From: a virus
Length of the DNA stretch: 32,724 nucleotides
Virus record (IMG/VR): IMGVR_UViG_3300045741_000184
Span: 1 to 32,724 of that record
Direction: 5' to 3' (one strand)
Each line of letters begins with the position of its first letter. Position 1 is the first letter of the stretch. The translations under genes were made by a program, and so were the position numbers. The notes under the pieces are model-generated. The model saw only the letters and a program-made list of their open reading frames with translations. It had not been told where the DNA came from and did no database searches. Shown here one piece after another: positions 7,104-14,491 of this stretch.

Positions 7104-8096
7104 TTAGCCCCCGCCCGGTATAGTTGTCCAATCAGTGCCGCCGGCAAAGCCACCGCCAGCACCTGCAGTGTAAGGACCTCCTCCCCCGCCACCTCCGGCT
7201 AGTAGCCACGGGAGCGCGCTCTGTATCCCGCCACTGATGGCATTTGCAGCACCTACCGTTCCAGCTGCTTGTGCAGCTCCTGCACTTGCAACGCTCTGCC
7301 CGATGTTCCCTGCAAGCTGCGTGCCCTGGGAGCCGAGGTTAGCGGCCGCATTCTGACCAAGCTGTGCGACACCTGAAAGGCGGTTGTAGATATTGCCCTG
7401 TTGTGTCTGGTACTGGTTGAACGCGTTCTGAAATGCCGTGTTGGCATAATTCTGGTTGTAGCTCATCAACGCCTGTTGTGCCGCAGGAGCTAGGGCACTT
7501 CCAGAGGTGTTGGCTGAATTGAGAGTTCCCTGCTGGCCTTGCTGCAACTGGAAGTTGTACGCCGGGGAATACTGCTTCATCATATCGGCGCTGAAGGGCT
7601 GAAGGAGCGAGCCAAAGCTTCCGCCTCCACCTGGCCGGGGAGGTGCGCCGGGTGGCACATAACCCTGGCCACCACCCACTGCGCCCAATCGTGCCCCCGG
7701 GCCACTGGCATTGGCTCCCATCAAGCCGCCATCGGCAAATCTTGCTCCCGGTCCGCTAGCGCCAGGTCCCATAACCCCAGTAGCCCCACCGTACTGCACC
7801 GGCATACCTGTAGCACCAGGGGCTGCGGTTGCGCCTCCCTGCGTTCCATATCCGCCCTGCGGGTTGCCTATCCCTAAGAGGTAGTTCAACTGGTTCTGCG
7901 CACCATAGCCAGCCTGCATGAAGGGCTGTTCCTGGGCCGTGATGGTATTGAATTCCTGCTGGCCTATTTGGGCCGCCTGCATCTGTGCATTGGCTTGCGT
8001 TTGCGCTGCATCTGTAGCCGCACTCGCCTGCTGGCCAGCACCCAAGAGCGACATGCCACCGCCGATGATTGCACCAACACCTGCCGAAATACCCAT
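7104..8096 (-). CDS. Glycine/alanine/glutamine-rich ejection-type virion protein, 330 aa
   Basis: The N-terminus (SAGVGAIIGGGMSLLGAGQQASAA, then AAQTQANAQMQAAQIGQQEF) and the following QPFMQAGYGAQNQLNYLLG form a pattern I recognise from a widespread podovirus structural family usually annotated as DNA transfer or injection protein. An early glycine-zipper hydrophobic helix leads into a Gln/Ala helix. The centre is Gly/Pro-rich and flexible, then comes SPAYNFQLQQGQQ and an Asn/Gln-rich helix. The C-terminus is polyglycine. It is the first of three consecutive genes of this type, which probably work together across the cell envelope. Confidence 0.72.
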   Translation of the reverse strand: MGISAGVGAIIGGGMSLLGAGQQASAATDAAQTQANAQMQAAQIGQQEFNTITAQEQPFMQAGYGAQNQLNYLLGIGNPQGGYGTQGGATAAPGATGMPVQYGGATGVMGPGASGPGARFADGGLMGANASGPGARLGAVGGGQGYVPPGAPPRPGGGGSFGSLLQPFSADMMKQYSPAYNFQLQQGQQGTLNSANTSGSALAPAAQQALMSYNQNYANTAFQNAFNQYQTQQGNIYNRLSGVAQLGQNAAANLGSQGTQLAGNIGQSVASAGAAQAAGTVGAANAISGGIQSALPWLLAGGGGGGGPYTAGAGGGFAGGTDWTTIPGGG

Positions 8097-8097
8097 G

Positions 8098-8577
8098 TTA
8101 GTTACCTATCCATTTCATGTAGATGCCATCCATATGCTCAAAGCCCATACGTAGGGCGAGCGGGGACCAGTCAAACCACTTCTTGATGTGCAAGCCGTGT
8201 ACCTGTACGCCTAAAGCCTTTAGCTGCTCCTCGCACCATCTGATGAACCCCGCCCCTTTTCGGCCACGGTACGGTTTATCGATGTACAGCACATCATTCT
8301 GTGCAAAGAGCGTGGTCTTGTAATGCAAGTGCCGGTTGACGATGTAGCAGCTATAACCGATGAGGATGCCATCCATCCTGGCAGTGTAGAAGTGAACTAC
8401 ACCGGCACGCTCAAGTTCCCCGTACCGTTCCCAGTCCACATCCAAGGGGATCTTGTCCCGCTTCCAGGCGATCTCCTCATAGTGCCGCTGGATCAGGTGC
8501 GTAAGTTCTGGTTTCAGGTGAACAATGCTTTCCTTGGCAAAGGCGAGTTCCAGCACTTCTTCTGCGGCGGCGTTCAC
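8098..8577 (-). CDS. GNAT-fold acetyltransferase-like protein, 159 aa
   Basis: The order of segments fits the GNAT fold: N-terminal helices, a central VVHFYTARMDGILIGYSCYIVN beta pair, YIDKPYRGRKGAGFIRWCEEQLKALGV in the place of the acetyl-CoA pyrophosphate loop (R-G-R-K-G-A/G pattern), and the WSPLALRMGFEHMDGIYMKWI end motif. GNAT enzymes move an acetyl group from acetyl-CoA to an amine; the substrate here is unknown. Similar proteins are often found among phage structural genes, so it may modify a virion or host protein. The start is GTG, overlapping the preceding TGA (GTGA). Confidence 0.7.
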   Translation of the reverse strand: MNAAAEEVLELAFAKESIVHLKPELTHLIQRHYEEIAWKRDKIPLDVDWERYGELERAGVVHFYTARMDGILIGYSCYIVNRHLHYKTTLFAQNDVLYIDKPYRGRKGAGFIRWCEEQLKALGVQVHGLHIKKWFDWSPLALRMGFEHMDGIYMKWIGN

Positions 8578-8915
8578 ATCGGCACGAAGGTTACAACTGG
8601 GTTTCCGGTATAGGTGATGCGATAGGAGTCCTCGTTGTCCATCGGAAATATCCCCTGTGTCGTGCCGGTGTCGTAATAGTTGGTGTTGTCCCGCGTGAAC
8701 TCCACCTTCGTTACCGTCGCACCCTTGATGATCAAAAACCCTGGAAATGTACCTATCGAGTGATAGACGTAGGGCGAAGTGCCCAGCTTCACGTTGAATT
8801 CAGCAGCAGGTGCCCTTCCCCCGGCAAGATCCTGGAAGAAACGGTACCAGGAGGCGGTAGTAATCTGCTTCTGCGCTAACGGGGTACCGTAAGTGGGAAT
8901 GCCCCTAAAACTCAC
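8574..8915 (-). CDS. Small beta-rich structural protein, 113 aa, unknown
   Basis: It is coupled by four-base overlaps to the gp10-like gene upstream and the GNAT gene downstream. The sequence looks like one small beta domain with a helix near the start (ASWYRFFQDLAGG) and strands such as VYHSIGTFPGFLIIKGATVTKVEFTRDNTNYYDTG. The tight link to tail-adaptor genes suggests a minor virion protein at the vertex or on the tail. No family is recognised with certainty. Confidence 0.55.
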   Translation of the reverse strand: MSFRGIPTYGTPLAQKQITTASWYRFFQDLAGGRAPAAEFNVKLGTSPYVYHSIGTFPGFLIIKGATVTKVEFTRDNTNYYDTGTTQGIFPMDNEDSYRITYTGNPVVTFVPM

Positions 8916-10645
8916 GCCGCAGCCTCCATATAGGCGGTCGAGCCGATAATGTCGCGCTGTACAGGATCGGTGAACGATAGTTCCCAGATCCTATCGCGTG
9001 CTTCCCCGAGCAAGAACCACATCGCCCGGTTCTTCGTCTCTCCCACCTTGCCTATCGTCACCCAGATCTCATTAGACCAGGTGAACCCTCCGTCATCGCT
9101 GAAGCGAAGCATTGCTTGTGGGTCTGATCCTTGACCTGTCTGCAATCCGACGCCTGGGGTAAATTCAACCTGGAGTGAAGCAAAGAACACCCGCTGTCTA
9201 TTTGCCTTCTGCCAGATGTGCGGGGAGCGTCTGAGGCACTTCAATACATCCCCGTCCTCATCGAACACCGTGCGGGTCATCCAGTACAGATCGCCATCCT
9301 GATAGCTGCCGATGATGCGTAAGTTAGCGAAGTCCATGAATGCATTGCTGCGGTGCCGGTGGAACTGCCCGGCGGCAGAATTCCAGCTAGCGCGCTTGTG
9401 CCATTGTCCAGTAGTGGTATCAAAGCACCAAGTTACATCGGCTGTGGGGAAGGTGAGCATGTAAAAGACATGACCCTCCTCCTCATACCCATAGCCGATG
9501 GCATCGGAGACAATCGGGTATTGTGAGATCGCATGTTCAATGGCATGGTTACTGATGCGTTGCACCGAATACTGTTCGGTCATCACCACCAGGTTCTCGC
9601 CCTGCTCGTTCTTTGCAAGCCAGCATAGTTGCACACCTAAGCGGGTAATGCTGTGGATGGCAGAACATCCTACTTGTGGTCCCACACCAGGGATACGGGA
9701 AAAGGCAAAGTTCTGCCCGCCTGAATCAAACCAGACTTCCGAAGTTCTCTCCCCCACCAGCCACAACTCCCTGTTGTTCTCATGCAGCGTGACGAGATTA
9801 TCCGTGCTCGAGTCCTTCAGGCTGTAGAATGTGGGAGGGAAGATGATCTGGTACGGGGTGGGACCCGTGGTGAAGAACGTCCTCGTTCCCGGTTGGTTGC
9901 AAATGAGCCAGCCTTCGATAAAGGCAATGCGGTTAGCCCCCAGAAAGCCAGGATCGGTGATCTGCCCGAATGCCGGGATGGTAAGCGTGATGGTATCGCT
10001 TCCATTCGTGTTGGTGGCATTCTGATTCATCGTTATCGTCGGGGTGAAGATATCGATGTTGCTAATCAACGTCCCCGCAGGGATGAACCCGGAGGTATCC
10101 GAGAGCGTGGCGTTGTTGGCAATGATCAACCCGTTAGGAAGCGTGGTTACCGTGATGGTCGGAGTTCCTGTGCTTACCCCGCCGGTAAAGGTAACGGTAG
10201 ATTGAACGCCTGAGAGCCGGTAGTAATACCCGATGGGACTGCCGTCAACGATCAAAGCGTAACCACCCAAATTTGCCACCTGTACCCCGTTATCCCGTAT
10301 GCATACCGGCCCCGTACTGGTAAGCAGCGTCCCGACTGCCGTGGCACTGATGGTGGCTATGGAGGTGGCAGAGGCAGGCGTAACCACGTTGATTACAAAC
10401 AGCGTGTCAAGGCTTACGCACAACGCTTGTGTACCGCCTGGCAGCACCCACAAACCGCGTACCGGTCCGACCTTGGTGGTACACAGCTTCTTCAAACCAG
10501 GGGCCCCAAGCATCGCTATGGGCTCCTTGGAGTGCTCTTCTATAGATTTTTCTAAATACCAATTCACGGCTTCTTGTTGATCTTGTAATGGATCAGCCGC
10601 CGTATATGCCGGTCCTACGAATCCTGTGTCAACACCTTCAAACAT
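8912..10645 (-). CDS. P22 gp10-like tail hub/packaged-DNA stabilisation protein, 577 aa
   Basis: The N-terminus GFVGPAYTAADPLQDQQEAVNWYLE and the many WYLEKS/ELWLVGERTSEVWFDSG/GVGPQVGCSAIHSITRLG-type beta-propeller repeats match the gp10 family. In P22 this protein forms the hub below the gp4 ring that closes the head and anchors the spikes. The length is above P22 gp10 (about 470 aa). The excess is a Thr-rich beta insert at about residues 148-227 (TPTITVTTLPNG ... PAGTLISNIDIFTPTITMNQNAT). Its first 31 bases overlap the end of the HNH gene, and only a weak GGGAC-type ribosome-binding site is present. Confidence 0.88.
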   Translation of the reverse strand: MFEGVDTGFVGPAYTAADPLQDQQEAVNWYLEKSIEEHSKEPIAMLGAPGLKKLCTTKVGPVRGLWVLPGGTQALCVSLDTLFVINVVTPASATSIATISATAVGTLLTSTGPVCIRDNGVQVANLGGYALIVDGSPIGYYYRLSGVQSTVTFTGGVSTGTPTITVTTLPNGLIIANNATLSDTSGFIPAGTLISNIDIFTPTITMNQNATNTNGSDTITLTIPAFGQITDPGFLGANRIAFIEGWLICNQPGTRTFFTTGPTPYQIIFPPTFYSLKDSSTDNLVTLHENNRELWLVGERTSEVWFDSGGQNFAFSRIPGVGPQVGCSAIHSITRLGVQLCWLAKNEQGENLVVMTEQYSVQRISNHAIEHAISQYPIVSDAIGYGYEEEGHVFYMLTFPTADVTWCFDTTTGQWHKRASWNSAAGQFHRHRSNAFMDFANLRIIGSYQDGDLYWMTRTVFDEDGDVLKCLRRSPHIWQKANRQRVFFASLQVEFTPGVGLQTGQGSDPQAMLRFSDDGGFTWSNEIWVTIGKVGETKNRAMWFLLGEARDRIWELSFTDPVQRDIIGSTAYMEAAA

Positions 10646-11139
10646 TTAGTTGCCGTCCCATAGACTTTCCCATACTTGATGCTAGAAATCGTACAACAAC
10701 TGACTCCATATTTATCTGCCAACCCCTGATGTGGGACTTTGTTCCATGTTGCGATGTAAATCTCTTTAGCCTGTTCATTAGTCAATTTTGATCGCTGACC
10801 ACGTTCCCCATCAAAATTATGGCGACGCCCCTTGCGAACCATGTCCCATATGTTGTCTGAGGGCTTACCCAGAAACAGATGCTTCGGATTGCAGCATCCA
10901 GGGTTATCGCATGAATGCATCACAATATCGCTGTCAGAAGAGAAGCGGCGATTACGCTTTAATTCAACGCCATTGCTTAGCTCATAAACTACCCTATGAG
11001 CCCGGCATGAGCGCCAATTGATAGCAATCTTTCCGTATCCAAATGGGCTCTTAGTACCTAGCCATTCCCAACACTCATCCTTGCCAGCAACTTTGATGAA
11101 CTTCCATACAGATTCTTTCGTATACGCAGGTCTGCCCAT
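10615..11139 (-). CDS. HNH homing endonuclease, 174 aa
   Basis: Hallmarks in order: DECWEWLGTKSPFGYGKI, AHRVVYELSNG, VMHSCDNPGCCNPKHLFLG, SDNIWDMVRKGR, and a C-terminal helix-turn-helix (LTNEQAKEIYIATWN ... GLADKYGVSCCTISSIKYGK). This is the common phage HNH fold with a Cys-rich beta-beta-alpha metal site. The ATG at 11139 with GAGG nine bases upstream is preferred to an in-frame TTG at 11154. The gene is AT-rich and free-standing, wedged between the gp4-like and gp10-like adaptor genes, and its last codons overlap the gp10-like start in another frame. Confidence 0.9.
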   Translation of the reverse strand: MGRPAYTKESVWKFIKVAGKDECWEWLGTKSPFGYGKIAINWRSCRAHRVVYELSNGVELKRNRRFSSDSDIVMHSCDNPGCCNPKHLFLGKPSDNIWDMVRKGRRHNFDGERGQRSKLTNEQAKEIYIATWNKVPHQGLADKYGVSCCTISSIKYGKVYGTATKCLKVLTQDS

Positions 11140-11184
11140 GATGCAATTCCTCAAAAGGGAGAAACATCATAGCATATAAGATGG

Positions 11185-12171
11185 TCACCTGAATCCCCCG
11201 TCTAGAATGAAGGATGCATCAGTATGACGGCTATAGATAAGGTCACTGTCATACCGCAGTGCAGTAACCGGGGAGGTATTGAGATCCATCAGCATCCCTT
11301 TAGCCTCTTTCGCTTGGTTGATGAGCTGCGGCGAGGGGGTCTTGCCAAAGATGGGTGCTAGTTCCAACCCAAGCAGTTTCTTCAGCGCCCTTGCATATCC
11401 TTGGGGAAGGTTTATTTGCTGCGTAAGGTTAGCAAATTCCTGCAGCAAATAGTCAGTGAACAGGTGCACTTCGCCTGCAATCGAAGGGTTTGGATATACC
11501 CACAGCGTCCCGTAGGGGAAAGTCGGCTGCCAACATGCCTGGTACGGCCACGGTCCCCTCACTCCCTTGAATCCTATCTCGTTGTACCGCTCGAGCGATT
11601 GGTAGACCTCAAAGTGATAATCCAAGCCTTGTGCCACACCACCTGTTACGCGGGTATAGCCTGAACGGATACGCAACGGTCGGGGAAAGGAGAAGTTTCC
11701 TGGATTCGTGTAGGTGATGGAATCCAGTACCGCAGTAGTTGCTAAAGCAGGAACGGTCATCGTCACCGTCTGGCCGATAGGATCGTAGGAGACAAGCGTG
11801 GAGGTAGGATCAATGGCATTGGCGGTATCGGTGAGATTACCTCCCAGGTACACACCTGCTGTCCCCGTGAACCCAAAGGTAATCGGTACGGTGGAAGTCA
11901 CGCCGGTAATCGTGGTGGAACCTATCGCAGTAAATCCTGTAAACGTCCCACCAGTAGGGTTTCCTACCGTGTACTTGTACTGTCCTGGCGTCCAAGCCAC
12001 CACATTCTCGTTCTGCGTGAATACGAAAGCCTGATCGGTAGAGAGCGAGTCAAGCAGGTCATTAAGTGCTGTCAATCCAACAGAGGCAATGTTCGGTGCC
12101 AAAGGTTGACCGGGAGAGTAGGCATTGAGATTTAGCAAACCTCCCTGGATGATATCTAGCGCCGTACTCAT
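11185..12171 (-). CDS. P22 gp4-like head-to-tail adaptor, 328 aa
   Basis: The N-terminal helix pair (TALDIIQGGLLNLNAYSPGQPLAPNIASVGLTALNDLLDSL) and the C-terminal half (LPQGYARALKKLLGLELAPIFGKTPSPQLINQAKEAKGML) match the gp4 tail-accessory family. In P22 this protein forms a ring under the portal and holds DNA in after packaging. At 328 aa it is about twice the P22 protein (166 aa). Much of the difference is a Thr/Gly-rich beta segment (about residues 70-155: TGGTFTGFTAIGSTTITGVT ... TVTMTVPALATT). The gene is placed with the gp10-like hub, separated only by the HNH gene. AGGAG precedes its ATG. Confidence 0.85.
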   Translation of the reverse strand: MSTALDIIQGGLLNLNAYSPGQPLAPNIASVGLTALNDLLDSLSTDQAFVFTQNENVVAWTPGQYKYTVGNPTGGTFTGFTAIGSTTITGVTSTVPITFGFTGTAGVYLGGNLTDTANAIDPTSTLVSYDPIGQTVTMTVPALATTAVLDSITYTNPGNFSFPRPLRIRSGYTRVTGGVAQGLDYHFEVYQSLERYNEIGFKGVRGPWPYQACWQPTFPYGTLWVYPNPSIAGEVHLFTDYLLQEFANLTQQINLPQGYARALKKLLGLELAPIFGKTPSPQLINQAKEAKGMLMDLNTSPVTALRYDSDLIYSRHTDASFILDGGFR

Positions 12172-12179
12172 GCTGTCTC

Positions 12180-12962
12180 CTAAATCAATGGCACCATCTG
12201 CTGCGTATCCACTGCTGGCAAGGAACCCTCAGAAACGATGATATTCACCACCTGCCGTGGGATATATCCCACGCCATCAGGCGGAGCTTGTGAGAGTACA
12301 AGTCCTGGTCTGTAGGCACTTGGGATTTCACCGATCATCACCACCAGTCCCAAGGCACTTAAGATCTGGCACGCCTGCAGGTAGTCCAATCCCACCACGT
12401 TTGGAATGGTGGGCCCAAAGGCAACAACGATGCTTGTAGCCGTGAGGCTATTGACATGCGTTCCAGCTACCGGAGACTGGCTTATCACCAAACCTGCCGG
12501 AACCGTGGTGCTAAAGGCCGTGGTTACCGTTGCTGCAGGTAGACCGTTGTTAGCCAGCTCCGTCTGTGCATCCGCCTGCCTCAACCCCACAAGGTTGGGC
12601 ATGATGATGAATACCGGCGCTCCTGGGAGAGCACCGATATAGCCGACTTGCGGCGGGAACATAAACGGCGGTTCCCACGTCATCCTTAAAGCCATCTGCT
12701 GTGCTACGGAGATGGGGATAACAGGACCGGGGGCAGGAGGAGGAGGATAGCTGGCGATGGGCGCTAATTCCTCCTGCCCCTGAATCCAGATCACATCGGG
12801 CTGCCAGCCCCTGAGGATGATATTCAGAACGCGCTTGTCAACGCCCCCGATGGTTGGAGCGTTGACTGGGGCCGGAGCACTAGCGGGGACTAAAGCAAGC
12901 GGGGCATAGGGTTGCCGCCCACCGATAAATACCGGCGGCGGCGGATAGAAAGCCCCTGCCAT
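12180..12962 (-). CDS. Virion-region protein with two PASTA-like domains, 260 aa
   Basis: The N-terminal 115 residues are Pro/Ala-rich and extended (FYPPPPVF, SYPPPPAPGPV). Two PASTA-like repeats follow, at about 120-183 (MPNLVGLRQADAQTELANNG ... VISQSPVAGTHV ... SIVVAFG) and 186-246 (IPNVVGLDYLQACQILSALGL ... VLSQAPPDGVGY ... VNIIVSEG). Both show the P-x-V/L-V-G start, the central helix and the SQ-P-G turn. PASTA domains in bacterial Ser/Thr kinases and PBPs bind peptidoglycan fragments or act as spacers. In a phage head-tail gene block this suggests a virion-surface or wall-contact role, which is inference. The start is close behind the preceding stop. Confidence 0.7.
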   Translation of the reverse strand: MAGAFYPPPPVFIGGRQPYAPLALVPASAPAPVNAPTIGGVDKRVLNIILRGWQPDVIWIQGQEELAPIASYPPPPAPGPVIPISVAQQMALRMTWEPPFMFPPQVGYIGALPGAPVFIIMPNLVGLRQADAQTELANNGLPAATVTTAFSTTVPAGLVISQSPVAGTHVNSLTATSIVVAFGPTIPNVVGLDYLQACQILSALGLVVMIGEIPSAYRPGLVLSQAPPDGVGYIPRQVVNIIVSEGSLPAVDTQQMVPLI

Positions 12963-12965
12963 CGA

Positions 12966-13454
12966 TTAGCCCATTTCAGCGTATGTGACGCCCACCTGCC
13001 AGTTGTTCAATGTCCCTGGGGCCACAGGTACGTGCAACCCAAAGCCTGATGCGATGCCAGCACCAAGCACGATGGTCTCTCGAGGAGTCGGAACCCACAG
13101 ATACCCGTTCAGATTGTTGAACGTGTCATTGTTGATGATCGTTTTACCACCGGCACCTTCCGCACTCGCGTTGATCCCGCAGGTTCCCGCAGCACCGTTG
13201 GTGTTGCCGGTGATGTTAGAGGCAGGATCACCGAACTTCGTCTTTGCAGGCGTGGTAGATACCACGGTTGGAAAAGCCGTTACCTGCGTATTCGTTTGGA
13301 TTCGCTGCTGTGCGCTGGTTCCAGTTCCCGTCTGTCCAGCCCAGCAGCGAAGGACTTCAAAGCCCTGCGTCAAGCCGGGGTTGATCCATACTAGGGTGAC
13401 GGCCTGGTTCGCCAAAGTTAATCCACCACCCCCTACGTTGTACTCGCGCGCCAT
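12966..13454 (-). CDS. Small structural protein, 162 aa, unknown
   Basis: A strong AGGAG at six bases precedes the ATG. The sequence is Gly/Thr/Asn-rich and beta-prone (NVGGGGLTLANQAVTLVWINPG ... NNDTFNNLNGYLWVPTPRETIVLGAG), with one cysteine in each half and no catalytic signature. Position among small virion proteins downstream of the capsid gene suggests a decoration or minor structural role. It resembles the proteins at 15934 and 16288 in size and composition, but I cannot claim homology by eye. Confidence 0.6.
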   Translation of the reverse strand: MAREYNVGGGGLTLANQAVTLVWINPGLTQGFEVLRCWAGQTGTGTSAQQRIQTNTQVTAFPTVVSTTPAKTKFGDPASNITGNTNGAAGTCGINASAEGAGGKTIINNDTFNNLNGYLWVPTPRETIVLGAGIASGFGLHVPVAPGTLNNWQVGVTYAEMG

Positions 13455-13476
13455 AAATTGCTCCTACATCAATGGG

Positions 13477-13755
13477 TTAGATAAAATACTTCCCGGTCCA
13501 CACTTTCCATCCCTCACGGCCGAAGATGCGGACCTTTCCACCCCGGCGCTCAATCCTTGATGCAAACTCTCCCGTGATCTGCCCGTCTTTTAACACATCG
13601 AACGAATACTCACCCTTTGGGCCCGCCTGCCGTGCAAAACCCAGCGTCCACACACTTCCCTGCTCATCCATGATGATTAACGCAGGCGGGACAGAGACGT
13701 AGTTTTCGGTCTGGAACAACTGCTCGCCCTGTCGCTTCATGTACGGAAGCATCAC
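13477..13755 (-). CDS. Small hypothetical protein, 92 aa
   Basis: It starts with an ATGA overlap with the gene at 13752 and ends 22 bases before the next gene. The sequence has an N-terminal polar stretch, then a compact alternating beta pattern (PPALIIMDEQGSVWTLGFARQAGPKGEYSFDVLKDG) and a basic C-terminus (RIERRGGKVRIFGREGWKVWTGKYFI). It has fewer Thr/Ser residues than its neighbours and could be a soluble accessory factor rather than a surface protein. No family is recognised. Confidence 0.6.
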   Translation of the reverse strand: MMLPYMKRQGEQLFQTENYVSVPPALIIMDEQGSVWTLGFARQAGPKGEYSFDVLKDGQITGEFASRIERRGGKVRIFGREGWKVWTGKYFI

Positions 13756-14483
13756 TGCACTAGTATGGAGCCCATGCCGCCGATATCAGCCCAAGGCGTG
13801 GGGCCGATGTTTCCAGGGGTCGAAGGAGGGAGCAAGGCCACAAAGTCAGATAACTCAGTCTGGTTCGCTCCTTCAACCTTGCTACCGTTGAAATCAGCCG
13901 TGGTATCAAGACTGGTCGCCGTGGTCTGTATCCAGTACGACAGCGCAGCAGAATTGTTGGTGCCGTTGGTCTGAAACTGTCCACCAGTAGGGATGGTGAA
14001 GTTCGCTCCCTGCGTGCCGATCATGTTGTAGACGATGCCATCGGTGGTGGCAGTCTTGTTGCGCTGGCCGCAGAAGATAATCAGGCAGTTATTCTGCGTG
14101 ATGGTCAGTGCACCTGGATTCTTGATATCACTGTTACTGGTCGTTTGCCTGTCGATAGAGGCATGTACGATTCCGCTGATGCTAGCTGGCGCTCCGGTGA
14201 AGGCGAACACCTGCCCGAATTGAAACTGGTTGCCATAATTAAACGTAGGCATCGAATCAGACCCCACCGCGATCCTGCCGTAGAGCTGCGAGGCGTGGGA
14301 GCTTTGCGTATCAGGGGTGAGTTTCGTCCACCCGCTGATGGTAGGGGCTGCATCAGTTCCCATGAACTCACCACAGAACAATAGCAGTAAGTCTCCTGCT
14401 ACGAATCCTGCTGGGGCTGCTGGTGTTCCGCTGGTATTGAACCAGGTGGAAAATCCCCCGCCACTTCTATATCCCCAAGCCAT
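13752..14483 (-). CDS. Beta-rich virion protein of the 'AGDLLLLF' type, 243 aa
   Basis: The segment APAGFVAGDLLLLFCGEF ... APTISGWTKLTPD near the N-terminus, then FAFTGAPASISGIVHAS, recalls a recurring phage and bacterial beta-sandwich protein that begins with 'GDLLL ... GWT' and is usually annotated only as hypothetical or tail-associated. The rest is Asn/Thr-rich (TGGQFQTNGTNNSAALSYWIQTTATSLDTTADFNGS). It is likely a decoration or fibre-associated protein. Coupled to the next gene by ATGA; nine bases separate it from the preceding stop. Confidence 0.55.
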   Translation of the reverse strand: MAWGYRSGGGFSTWFNTSGTPAAPAGFVAGDLLLLFCGEFMGTDAAPTISGWTKLTPDTQSSHASQLYGRIAVGSDSMPTFNYGNQFQFGQVFAFTGAPASISGIVHASIDRQTTSNSDIKNPGALTITQNNCLIIFCGQRNKTATTDGIVYNMIGTQGANFTIPTGGQFQTNGTNNSAALSYWIQTTATSLDTTADFNGSKVEGANQTELSDFVALLPPSTPGNIGPTPWADIGGMGSILVQ

Positions 14484-14491
14484 GCGTTATC

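Noticed and set aside
10646-11184. Recoded start duplication at the gp10-like gene, by analogy with the glycosyltransferase
   Set aside because: The bases upstream of this HNH gene share only ATGTTT with the hub start. No codon-level match extends beyond that.
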